Shown: one piece after another, positions 7,187 through 14,672 of the stretch
Layout: the number at the start of each line of letters is the position of its first letter
How positions within the stretch are numbered: position 1 is the stretch's first letter
NCBI GenBank assembly: GCA_016932615.1
Contig: JAFGCN010000014.1
Location: 1 to 49,498 of the forward strand
Direction: 5' to 3'
Length of the DNA stretch: 49,498 nt
From: Candidatus Aenigmatarchaeota archaeon
GTDB lineage: Archaea; Aenigmatarchaeota; Aenigmatarchaeia; QMZS01
Translations under genes and position numbers: made by a program
The notes under the pieces: generated by a model
The model's database searches: none
What the model was told of the DNA's origin: nothing
What the model saw: only the letters and a program-made list of their open reading frames with translations

Positions 7187-7984
7187 ATGAATATGAGCCA
7201 AAAAGATGCTGCCAGGCAATGGTCCCGCTCTTCCAAAGCCCTCGATGATATGGGTGCTTATCAAAAGCTGTTTAGGGGCCTAGGGATACAGGGAAGCTCA
7301 GTTCTAGAGTTTGGAGTATCGGGCAGGGAAGCCAGGAGAATCGCTGAGAGAGGGCCTAGCTTTTTCCTCGGAATCGACAAAAACCCAGAATCAATTCGCC
7401 AGTCGGCAGATTACCTCCAGGAATGCGAGATTCCCGTAAACGTGGCCTCAGGCTGGTACCCGCGGCCCACCCAAAATCCCAACTGGAACCTTAGCCCGAA
7501 CTCGATGAACTTTGCAGTAGCAGACTATACTGACCCCTTTACGTTCGACCCGAAATCATATGAAAAGTTCGACCTCGGGATCCTGACATTCAGCGGAGGG
7601 TCTGAGTATAGACCTATTTCAACAGAGTTCCCCTTTTTAGACCCCCTGCTCACCTGCGACTATGCCTTAAGGCCAGGCGGAAGCTTCTACTTTGTTCAAA
7701 GAGCCACCCTGCCAGTCGATAAACTGAAATCGCTTGAAAACCGGACGTTGATTGCACCAGAAGGTTACTGGCTCAAGGAATTTATTGTATACCCTGACGA
7801 AAAGATGCTCAAAGCCAGCATGGCTGGCAATAAGTCTTTCCTTGTATATGGAGATACTCAGCTTGACGTGATAATCTCAGACGGGCTGGAAGATGGCAAA
7901 CCCATAAGCATATACTTAGACCAAGAAAAACAAAGGGGTATGTGCCCACTGATCTATACTGCACAATTTGTAAAAGAGGATTAG
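7187..7984 (+). CDS. degenerate methyltransferase-like paralogue (tandem copy 3)
   Basis: This 265-aa protein aligns with copies 1 and 2 from ARQWSRSSKALDDMGAYQK onward, keeps the acidic LGIDKNP position and the motif IV-like FDLGILTFSGG, and has an LRPGGSFYF strand. Its motif I is eroded: VLEFGVSGREARR lacks the GxGPG loop seen in the other copies. It may have lost SAM binding and serve as a partner or pseudo-enzyme. It has its own TATA-like box and is followed after 3 nt by the 7988 gene. Confidence 0.7.
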   Translation: MNMSQKDAARQWSRSSKALDDMGAYQKLFRGLGIQGSSVLEFGVSGREARRIAERGPSFFLGIDKNPESIRQSADYLQECEIPVNVASGWYPRPTQNPNWNLSPNSMNFAVADYTDPFTFDPKSYEKFDLGILTFSGGSEYRPISTEFPFLDPLLTCDYALRPGGSFYFVQRATLPVDKLKSLENRTLIAPEGYWLKEFIVYPDEKMLKASMAGNKSFLVYGDTQLDVIISDGLEDGKPISIYLDQEKQRGMCPLIYTAQFVKED

Positions 7985-7987
7985 TTT

Positions 7988-8656
7988 ATGAAAGAAAAAA
8001 AGATTGAAGGGATACTTGCCCCGGCATATCTCGTGGGGCATACGTTTACTGTAGAGCCCAGAGAAAACCTTCTCACAAGAGAAGACGGTTGCGAGATTTA
8101 TGTCAGAACAAATCTTCCCCAGCATTCAGATGAACTAAACTTTGACTCTTATGCAGGTGTGGTATATTTTTCAGAAATCCCTGGAGAAGAGGAATGGAGG
8201 GACCCTGTGAGAAACCTTAAGTCGATTGAAGAGCAAATGGTAATGTGCGCCGTTGGGAACCCAAGAGACCGTGTCTGGAAAGACCTCACCGACCACGCAT
8301 TTGGGCATCCAGATTCAAGAAGCGTCAGCAAGCTCAGAAGAGGAGTTTACGGCCCGACCCGAAGCTCAAAGACCTTCGAGGAAATCTACCTCATGACTTC
8401 AAAGGACATATATCAGCTTGGAAACAGAAAGATTTGCTCCGGCGGGCCTAAATGTAGTCCCGGCTTTGGGGGATATGACTACCTTGCCAGTTTCCGATGT
8501 GAAGGTCTTTTAAAGAAGCAAATCGATCATCGGAAAACCGTCCTGGGCGCGATAAAGGGCTACGCAAAAAGCCGGGGGTTTGCTGGAGAAATTCCAATAA
8601 TTGAAGGGGAAATCAGGAAATTAAATGAGTTTGCCTCTGAAAAATTACCCGAATAG
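7988..8656 (+). CDS. unknown accessory protein, six-member family (member 1), 222 aa
   Basis: Clearly paralogous to the 9599-10306 protein: both begin GILAP-x-x-LxGHT, then an (E/D)(D/N)G...YV/FV...LP hairpin, a QxVxCAxGxP...W.DL segment, YLMTxxDIYxL, a K/P-L/K-C-x-P-x-F-x-GYD motif and H-RTVL-MIKGYAx-RGF at the C-terminus. It shares reduced but ordered motifs with the four genes at 19787-22246. One or two conserved Cys might bind metal. No catalytic motif is recognised and no signal peptide is seen. It lies 3 nt after methyltransferase copy 3. Confidence 0.65.
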   Translation: MKEKKIEGILAPAYLVGHTFTVEPRENLLTREDGCEIYVRTNLPQHSDELNFDSYAGVVYFSEIPGEEEWRDPVRNLKSIEEQMVMCAVGNPRDRVWKDLTDHAFGHPDSRSVSKLRRGVYGPTRSSKTFEEIYLMTSKDIYQLGNRKICSGGPKCSPGFGGYDYLASFRCEGLLKKQIDHRKTVLGAIKGYAKSRGFAGEIPIIEGEIRKLNEFASEKLPE

Positions 8657-8712
8657 AGGCCTGACTCCGGGAGGAGAAAGTTGAACGGGGAGTAAAGCCC
8701 ACCCTGCGCCCC

Positions 8713-8720
8713 TTATAAAG
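8713..8720 (+). promoter_or_regulatory. TATA-like box for the 8745 gene
   Basis: TTATAAAG is centred about 28 nt before the ATG at 8745, one of the clearest leaderless promoters in the window. Confidence 0.55.
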
Positions 8721-8744
8721 GGATTATTCATAGATAATTATATT

Positions 8745-9491
8745 ATGAGTGACGACAACCCCCCCTTCTATAGAACTAATAAAGGCTTTTACAAAGTGAC
8801 CCTTCCGGACAGGTATGGGCTGCTCGACGCAAAGGTCTCAATCCAACATAAAAGCCCAAGAAAGGAAATAGAGAGGATATTTACTCCTGACAGGGATTCC
8901 TGGGAGTTTACTTTGATGATGACTGAAGCAAGCCACAAGGCCATGAAATTGCTTACCGATTATGTCCGGCAGGGCGACGTATACGGAAAAAACCCCACGG
9001 CAGTCCCAAAAGCCGATGCGGGCGATTATAAATCAAGAGACGTGCTCCGGTTCAGCCCCGAACTGATGAGAATCTACTTGGGGGCAATAGACCAAATTAT
9101 TCTCGAAACGCCCTTTCTTCATGAAAACTACGCCCGCTGGCCTGCGGTTGACTTTAGCCAAATCGTCCCCGCAGCGTGGCCCTGGAACTATGCAGAGTAC
9201 CCGCAAATCCATTTGGTGGCTGGAAGCGGCAATGAAAAGGAATTTGAAAAAATCATACTAAGCTTGAATGAGTACAGCTCTCAGCTATATGAGGCGCAGA
9301 ATCGCATTTTTAATGGGGGTGAGTGCATAGCAGAAATAGATACGCTCAAGGCGCACAAAGTCCCGCCCCTCATTATTCGCCCCAAACCATGGCAGACTGA
9401 CGGCAAAACCCTCAGGTATGCAGTAAATTTTCTCGTGCCACCGGAAGTCCGGGTAACTCCAAATGTGCACTATTCGCTTTTGGATGATTAA
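8745..9491 (+). CDS. hypothetical protein, 248 aa
   Basis: A soluble protein with mixed alpha/beta character. A central helical part (SHKAMKLLTDYVRQGDVYG, later MRIYLGAIDQIILET) is followed by IHLVAGSGNEKEFEKIILSL and a proline-rich C-terminal region. I find no recognisable active site. It has its own promoter and sits between the two closest members of the six-member family, so it may share their regulation or role, but that is only position. Confidence 0.6.
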   Translation: MSDDNPPFYRTNKGFYKVTLPDRYGLLDAKVSIQHKSPRKEIERIFTPDRDSWEFTLMMTEASHKAMKLLTDYVRQGDVYGKNPTAVPKADAGDYKSRDVLRFSPELMRIYLGAIDQIILETPFLHENYARWPAVDFSQIVPAAWPWNYAEYPQIHLVAGSGNEKEFEKIILSLNEYSSQLYEAQNRIFNGGECIAEIDTLKAHKVPPLIIRPKPWQTDGKTLRYAVNFLVPPEVRVTPNVHYSLLDD

Positions 9492-9523
9492 AAAAGTGGT
9501 TCCTCACAGAATTTTTCCTGCGA

Positions 9524-9558
9524 GGCAAAGGGCTTGGCGGCTCCAGAAGGCCTTTGCC
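9524..9558 (+). other. intergenic hairpin, possible terminator or leader element
   Basis: GGCAAAGG (9524-9531) and CCTTTGCC (9551-9558) form a perfect 8-bp stem around a 19-nt loop, in the 107-bp gap between the 8745 and 9599 genes. It lies upstream of the TTTAATAAG box of the next gene. No T tract follows directly, so termination is not certain. Confidence 0.35.
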
Positions 9559-9598
9559 GATTGCCTGAGGAGGTTTAATAAGCAAAGCTAGTTTCTAT

Positions 9599-10306
9599 AT
9601 GGCAGACGCACTCTTTGAGGGGATATTGGCTCCGGATTGCCTGATAGGCCACACGCTAAAGGCGAAGCCAAAACTAAACGGCTTCGAACTTGAAAACGGC
9701 GAACTGGTCTTCGTGAAAAACAGGTTGCCGGACGGAATCGACGAATGCTCCTTATGCCTAAACGATGAGCCCATGTATTTCTCAAGCATCCGGGGAGAGG
9801 CATATGAACGCCTAAATCCGATAGAAGGCCTGAAAAAACTGGACAAGCAGAGAGTCTTATGCGCCTTGGGAGACCCAAAAGAACTCTTATGGTGGGACCT
9901 GATATACTTCACCGCCCCAAAACTCGACCCTGAGAGCATACTTGAAATACAAAATGGCCATCCAGACCCGACTAGCGAAACCGGCCCGTTTAGCATGCTT
10001 TACCTCATGACCGACCGGGATATCTACGGCCTCAGAACTAACTGCTGCGGAAAACCCTTATGCACGCCTGCCTTTATGGGTTATGACGACATCCCAATCC
10101 GCCACAGCGGCCACCTCGATGAGTATGAAATTTCAAAATTAGGCACTCATCGGACTGTCCTCAACATGATTAAAGGGTATGCTGAAAACAGGGGATTTGG
10201 CTATGCTGTCCCCGGAATTAACAAGGAAATCACCAAACTGGGAGATTTCGTCTACGAGAATTTCCCGGATGAAGCTTCACGCATTGGGCTTACGGGGAGA
10301 GGTTAG
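9599..10306 (+). CDS. unknown accessory protein, six-member family (member 2), 235 aa
   Basis: Paralogue of 7988-8656: shared features include GILAPDCLIGHT, FELENGELVFV, a QRVLCALGDP...WWDL segment, YLMTDRDIYGL, a CGKPLCTPAFMGYD cysteine motif and HRTVLNMIKGYAENRGFG. The ELENGE-x-x-F...D-x-C element also occurs in the 21581 protein (IELENGETFFI... DRC), linking it to the second cluster. A TATA-like TTTAATAAG (about 9574-9582) sits some 20 nt before the ATG. Function unknown. Confidence 0.65.
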   Translation: MADALFEGILAPDCLIGHTLKAKPKLNGFELENGELVFVKNRLPDGIDECSLCLNDEPMYFSSIRGEAYERLNPIEGLKKLDKQRVLCALGDPKELLWWDLIYFTAPKLDPESILEIQNGHPDPTSETGPFSMLYLMTDRDIYGLRTNCCGKPLCTPAFMGYDDIPIRHSGHLDEYEISKLGTHRTVLNMIKGYAENRGFGYAVPGINKEITKLGDFVYENFPDEASRIGLTGRG

Positions 10307-10381
10307 GTGGGGGGTTTTGATAGGGAGACTAAAGCAGGAAGTCCAGCACCTAAAGACTTTCTTTAACGAATACATTTACTT

Positions 10382-11635
10382 ATGATTCAGCTACATGAAG
10401 TTTTCGGTGTGGGTAGGGGGGTTCCAAGATACACTTATGTAGATAGGTCTGGACTTGATGCAAGATTTAACTACCTATTGGGAACAGAAAGACATATCGT
10501 AGTTCATGGTGCTTCAAAGCAAGGAAAATCCTGCCTGAGAAGAAAGAACCTGAATGAAGCTAATTGCATCATTGTTCAGTGCAGTCCCGAAATGTCAAAT
10601 AAAAATCTTTGGCAAAATGCATTAAGACAACTCAATGCCTGTATGACTAGCTCAGAATCAGAAACGAAACAAATAGGCGGCAGTATTGGGGGACATATTC
10701 AGTCAGATCTAAATGCCTTTATTATAAAGTCTGAAGGAAAATTGGAGAGTACGATTTCATCTAACTCAGAAAATAATCGGGTGAAATCATACGTTTCTGG
10801 GAAAGAAGATGATCTGGACTTTTTATCTGCCGAACTTAAAAAGCACAAAAAAAGACTTGTCCTAGAAGACTTTCATTATTTATCTGAAAGCTTCAGGAGA
10901 AAGGTTGCATTTGACCTAAAAGCACTTTATGAATTGGGTATATATGTAATAGTCATCGGTATCTGGTCTGAACAGAATCTACTAACCTACTACAATGGAG
11001 ATTTAACGGGTAGAATAGAAGAAATAAATATAAATTGGAACGGACCGGAACTTGATGAGGTATTACAAAAAGGAGAAAAAACTCTAAATATAGAATTTAG
11101 CAAAGAACTTAAGAAGAGCTTGATTGAGTCTTCTTTTCAAAATGTCGGACTTCTGCAAAGAACTGCTGAAAAGCTATGCTTCACTAATGGAATACTGACT
11201 ACTCAAAAAGCTAAGCAGATATTAATACCTGATGAAATGCTACAAAGTGCTATAACTCAGGTTATCGCTGATATTGGTCAAAGATATACTCGAATCTGCG
11301 AAGTGTTTGTAAAGGGATTCAGGTCTGATACTAAACTGAGAATTTACTATAAAATATTTCGAGTTCTAACAAAAATAGATGAACGATACCTGATAAATGG
11401 AACTCCTTACGATATGCTGTTGAAAATGGTGCAAGAAGAATCTACAGAAGAGGTTCGGCCCTCGGATTTGACTCAGTGTCTAGATAGAATCGAACGTCTA
11501 CAGGCAACAAGGCAAATAACTCCTCTTCTTGTATCCTATAACAAAAATTTAAAGCTACTTGCTCTAATGGACCGAGAATTTTTATTTTTCAGGAAACATG
11601 GTAGTGTAGATTGGGAAGAATTGGTTCCAGAGTAG
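10382..11635 (+). CDS. P-loop ATPase (AAA/STAND-like), 417 aa, probably transferred
   Basis: A Walker A GASKQGKS (residues 43-50) follows an N-terminal VDRSGLDARFNYLL lead-in, and the Walker B is RLVLED (158-163), with a YVIVIGIW sensor-like strand near residue 190. The region between them (residues 90-140) is polar and repetitive, rich in Ser, Glu and Asn. The C-terminal half is helical, as in ORC/Cdc6 or STAND ATPases, but I see no sensor-2 or nuclease motif. Base composition is clearly more A+T-rich than metG next door, suggesting recent acquisition. It may be a defence or plasmid-type ATPase; no partner gene is adjacent. Confidence 0.75.
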   Translation: MIQLHEVFGVGRGVPRYTYVDRSGLDARFNYLLGTERHIVVHGASKQGKSCLRRKNLNEANCIIVQCSPEMSNKNLWQNALRQLNACMTSSESETKQIGGSIGGHIQSDLNAFIIKSEGKLESTISSNSENNRVKSYVSGKEDDLDFLSAELKKHKKRLVLEDFHYLSESFRRKVAFDLKALYELGIYVIVIGIWSEQNLLTYYNGDLTGRIEEININWNGPELDEVLQKGEKTLNIEFSKELKKSLIESSFQNVGLLQRTAEKLCFTNGILTTQKAKQILIPDEMLQSAITQVIADIGQRYTRICEVFVKGFRSDTKLRIYYKIFRVLTKIDERYLINGTPYDMLLKMVQEESTEEVRPSDLTQCLDRIERLQATRQITPLLVSYNKNLKLLALMDREFLFFRKHGSVDWEELVPE

Positions 11636-11720
11636 TACCTAATAAGAAGAATAAACCTTGTTAAAAGTTGTAGTCCCCAGTATCTAATATACAAAAATAA
11701 ACCCTTTTCCCTATTAGTTT

Positions 11721-13322
11721 ATGAAACTAATCACATCAGCACTGCCGTACATACACGGGGTGCCGCACCTGGGAAACATTGTCGGCTCGGTTCTGCCTGC
11801 CGATGTATTTGCGCGGTTTTGCCGCCTCAGTGGAGAGAAAACAATCTTTATCTGCGGCTCTGACTCCCACGGGACCATGTTTGAAGTCGCCGCCAAGGAG
11901 AAGGGGACCACCCCAAAAGAGCTTGTCTACCAAAACCACGAGGAAGTCAAGAAAATCTTCGGGGAGCTTGAGATGTCCTTTGACCACTACGGGATTACCG
12001 ACAGCCCCGCAAACAGGGACCTCACAATCCACATATTCGAGCAGTTGATGAAAAACGGCTACCTGGAGGAGAAGGAAGTCGAGGGCGCTTTCTGCCCTAA
12101 TTGCGACATGTTCCTGGCTGACAGGTGGGTCGAGGGAAAGTGCCCGCACTGCGGCGGGCTTGGCAGGGGCGACCAGTGCGACGACTGCGGGCGGCTTTTG
12201 GACCCCATCGACATCATAAACCCCGAGTGCAAGAACTGCAAGGGAAAGGTCGAATTCAGGAAAACCAAGCACATTTACTTTCTTTTGCCGAAATTCGAGG
12301 GCTGGCTCAAGACCTGGGTAGAAAGCTCGAAGGGCTGGAGCAAGCTTGCAAAAAACGAAACTCTGGGCTTTCTAAAGGGCGGCCTGAAAGAGAGGGCAAT
12401 AACAAGGGACGCCTCCTGGGGCTTCAAGGTGCCAAGGGACGGCTATGAAAAGAAGATTTTCTACGTCTGGTTCGATGCCCCCATCGGCTACCTTGCCTTT
12501 ACCAAGGAGTTTCTCAAGACCAACCTGGAATTCGAGAAAGTCTGGAAGGACACCACCGGAAAGGTGGAGCTGGTCCAGTTCATGGGAAAGGACAACACGC
12601 TTTTCCACTCCACCATTTTTCCCTCGATGCTTTACGGCTGCAACGAGAACTGGAAGCTTGCCGACCGCATCATCTCAAGCGGCTGGCTGAAAGCCCAGGG
12701 CATAAAATTCTCAAAGAGCCGCGGAAACGGCATAACAACTCCCGAAGCCCTGAAGATGCACCCTGCCGACTACTGGCGGTTTGCGCTCATTTCCCTCTAC
12801 CCGGAGCACGATGACACCCTGTTTACGATGGAACTTTTCAGGGAGAAGATAAACAACGAGTTTGCAGACATAATCGGAAACTTCGTCCACAGGGTTTTGT
12901 CCTTCTCTTACGCGAATTTCGAGGGGATTCCCGACATGGAAGATTACGAAAACTGTGAGATAATGTGCGAGGCGTCAAGAATCCAGGAGGACATTACCGG
13001 CAGTTTCAGCGATTGCCGCTTCCAGGAAGCCCTGAACAAAATCGTGCACTATGCAAAGGTCTCAAACGCCTACTTCAACAATAATGAGCCCTGGAAGGCA
13101 GAAGAAGAGAGGAAAAAGAAGGTCTGTGCGATTTCAGGAAACCTGGTAAAGAACCTGGCGATAATTCTTTACCCGATTGTGCCCAAATTCTCAGAGGATA
13201 TTTTCGGACTTATGAACCTTGACAAGAATAAGCTCACCTGGGAGGATTCCGACAGGTATGACTTTTCAGGCAGGATAAACAAGTCAAGCCCATTAATTCA
13301 GAAGATTGAGGAGAAGAAATAG
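11721..13322 (+). CDS. metG: methionyl-tRNA synthetase, core enzyme
   Basis: Charges tRNA-Met with methionine in the cytosol. The class I HIGH motif is HGVPHLGN (residues 12-19), and KFSKSRG near residue 332 is the KMSKS loop. Between them lies a zinc-knuckle region with four CxxC-type pairs (CPNC, CPHC, CDDC, CKNC; about residues 120-180), as in the four-Cys-pair archaeal/eukaryotic type. At 533 aa it ends after the anticodon-binding helices and lacks the C-terminal dimerisation/tRNA-binding domain, which in many archaea is a separate gene. The last 48 nt (13275-13322) recur in altered form at 13992-14039. An A-rich AAAATAAAC about 22-28 nt upstream probably serves as the TATA box. Confidence 0.97.
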   Translation: MKLITSALPYIHGVPHLGNIVGSVLPADVFARFCRLSGEKTIFICGSDSHGTMFEVAAKEKGTTPKELVYQNHEEVKKIFGELEMSFDHYGITDSPANRDLTIHIFEQLMKNGYLEEKEVEGAFCPNCDMFLADRWVEGKCPHCGGLGRGDQCDDCGRLLDPIDIINPECKNCKGKVEFRKTKHIYFLLPKFEGWLKTWVESSKGWSKLAKNETLGFLKGGLKERAITRDASWGFKVPRDGYEKKIFYVWFDAPIGYLAFTKEFLKTNLEFEKVWKDTTGKVELVQFMGKDNTLFHSTIFPSMLYGCNENWKLADRIISSGWLKAQGIKFSKSRGNGITTPEALKMHPADYWRFALISLYPEHDDTLFTMELFREKINNEFADIIGNFVHRVLSFSYANFEGIPDMEDYENCEIMCEASRIQEDITGSFSDCRFQEALNKIVHYAKVSNAYFNNNEPWKAEEERKKKVCAISGNLVKNLAIILYPIVPKFSEDIFGLMNLDKNKLTWEDSDRYDFSGRINKSSPLIQKIEEKK

Positions 13323-13333
13323 GGGGGGCTATT

Positions 13334-13933
13334 ATGAGAGATTACCGGGATATTGCAAATGGAATTCGTATTGGCTGCCCAACTGCGGTAGCTAAGCTCA
13401 GAGAGATCGTAGGCAGGCCCGACGAAGAAATGAATGACTGCTCACGATTTGCTCCCGAAGATACGCTTGGGCTTTCGAATGCATTGGGCTTATCGGGAGT
13501 GTTCAACATTGGGGCAGACAGTCATCATACCGAGCTTCTTATCGGGCTCTCAGAGCAAGATGGCCAATATTCGCTTACGGTTCATAGTCCCTATCTTGGT
13601 ATTCTTAGCAGCACTCGGGACAGTCTTGATGAGAGCAGATTTTATTTAACTCGGAATATTTCGAAAGAATACTTGGATTGGAGAACGGGTAAGGGGGGTA
13701 AAGCGGCGTCTCTTGGCGATTATCTGTCTGGCACATACTATCCGAATCATCGTTTAAACCCCCTGACTGAAAACGTCCTCAGTCGGGTCAATCAAATGAT
13801 ATTCGCCCCCAACTGCGCTCCAGCAGAGATATGGACTCTTTGGTCTGTGAATAAGCTTGAAGGGGGCCTAGAGCCAGAAATAGGAGGTTTTATTGATGAA
13901 TTGGCGCTATGCAGGCCAAGATTGAAAATCTAA
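13334..13933 (+). CDS. CE-clan cysteine-protease-like protein, possibly inactive (tandem copy 1)
   Basis: This 199-aa protein parallels the 14082 protein. SHHTELLIGLSEQDGQYSLT gives the candidate catalytic His (64/65). Twenty residues later the acidic position is replaced by HSP (84-86, Ser85 where the other copy has Asp). NQMIFAPNCAP supplies Gln154 and Cys161. The order His-(acid)-Gln-Cys is that of ULP/adenain-type cysteine proteases. Loss of the acid suggests an inactive or altered enzyme. It begins 11 nt after the metG stop behind a G-rich Shine-Dalgarno-like run, and a second metG tail lies beyond it. Function beyond fold-level inference is unknown. Confidence 0.5.
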   Translation: MRDYRDIANGIRIGCPTAVAKLREIVGRPDEEMNDCSRFAPEDTLGLSNALGLSGVFNIGADSHHTELLIGLSEQDGQYSLTVHSPYLGILSSTRDSLDESRFYLTRNISKEYLDWRTGKGGKAASLGDYLSGTYYPNHRLNPLTENVLSRVNQMIFAPNCAPAEIWTLWSVNKLEGGLEPEIGGFIDELALCRPRLKI

Positions 13934-13991
13934 TCAGAGTTCATTTAAAGATGGGGATTGTGCTTTTTTTAAGGGCATCTGGCTCACTTAA

Positions 13992-14039
13992 ATAAACAAA
14001 TCATTTCCCACCGTACAGAAGATTGAGGAGAATAAGTAA
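13992..14039 (+). repeat. displaced second copy of the metG 3' tail
   Basis: These 48 nt align without gaps to the last 48 nt of metG (13275-13322). ATAAACAA, a TCA in the same phase and the 17-nt block from CAGAAG to GAGGAGAA are kept, and both end in in-frame stops. The copy would encode INKSFPTVQKIEENK against INKSSPLIQKIEEKK in metG. An in-frame TAA lies immediately upstream (13989-13991), so the copy is not part of a longer gene. It is a footprint of insertion or duplication at the metG 3' end. Confidence 0.85.
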
Positions 14040-14081
14040 TTTTCCAGTTAAAAGAGAAATATGTACGGAAATCCTGTGATT

Positions 14082-14612
14082 ATGGCTAAATTCGGAAAAG
14101 AAGCGCTTCGCCTCAGAAGGTCCCTCATCGAAGACATTCGCACTGGGGCATATGCGCGCCAAAACCCGCTTGGCGATGCAGAGCCAATAAGCACCCAGGA
14201 CTTTGACTACCTGGCCGGACAGTTTGGGCTTGAGATTCCTGTTAACAAGAAAGGGCACCACTTTGACCTCATAGCTCAAGCCCATGAGGAGGATGGGTGG
14301 AGAACTCTTGAATACTACGACCCGTCGACAGGGCTTCAAAAACTGGACATTTCAGGCAATTTTGACCTTGAAGAAATGGGAATTAAACTCCACCTGACGC
14401 CCGGGCTTAACCGATTTTGGAAAGACTCTGGAACCTTAGATAAGTATTCCTTCCTGGCAGATTTGTATAGGCAAGGGCCAAATTCCACCACAAATGCAGA
14501 GATTAGCTCCCTCCATTTTCTAGGCCCGGTCCAGGATGCAAATATAGATAACCATAATTGCGGCCTTTTCTGCCTGTTAGTCGCGTCAGCCATGCAAAAG
14601 CTCACCCCCTAG
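14082..14612 (+). CDS. CE-clan (ULP/adenain-like) cysteine-protease-like protein (tandem copy 2)
   Basis: With start at 14082 (176 aa), KKGHHFDLIAQA holds the candidate His (59/60), LEYYDPST the Asp80 twenty residues on, and PVQDANIDNHNCGLFCLL the oxyanion Gln151 and nucleophile Cys160 in the characteristic NCGLFC context. This matches the H-D-Q-CG[VL]F pattern of C48/C5-type peptidases, which cleave ubiquitin-like or viral substrates; archaeal targets are unknown. An alternative ATG at 14061 adds 7 residues, but GTTAAAAG (about 14046-14053) sits 29-36 nt before 14082. It may act on SAMP/Ubl-type modifiers or be a secreted-type effector, although it has no signal peptide. Confidence 0.6.
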   Translation: MAKFGKEALRLRRSLIEDIRTGAYARQNPLGDAEPISTQDFDYLAGQFGLEIPVNKKGHHFDLIAQAHEEDGWRTLEYYDPSTGLQKLDISGNFDLEEMGIKLHLTPGLNRFWKDSGTLDKYSFLADLYRQGPNSTTNAEISSLHFLGPVQDANIDNHNCGLFCLLVASAMQKLTP

Positions 14613-14649
14613 TCCCTTCCTGCTTCAACCAGATGCCCCGTCTCCAACC

Positions 14650-14657
14650 TATTTATT
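14650..14657 (+). promoter_or_regulatory. TATA-like box for the aldose epimerase gene
   Basis: TATTTATT lies 16-23 nt before the ATG at 14673, the usual arrangement for leaderless genes in this window. Confidence 0.4.
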
Positions 14658-14672
14658 CTGGCTAGAATTGTT

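Noticed and set aside
11736-12272. Antisense frames over the 5' part of metG.
   Set aside because: Shadow frames in a G+C-rich conserved gene with certain identity.
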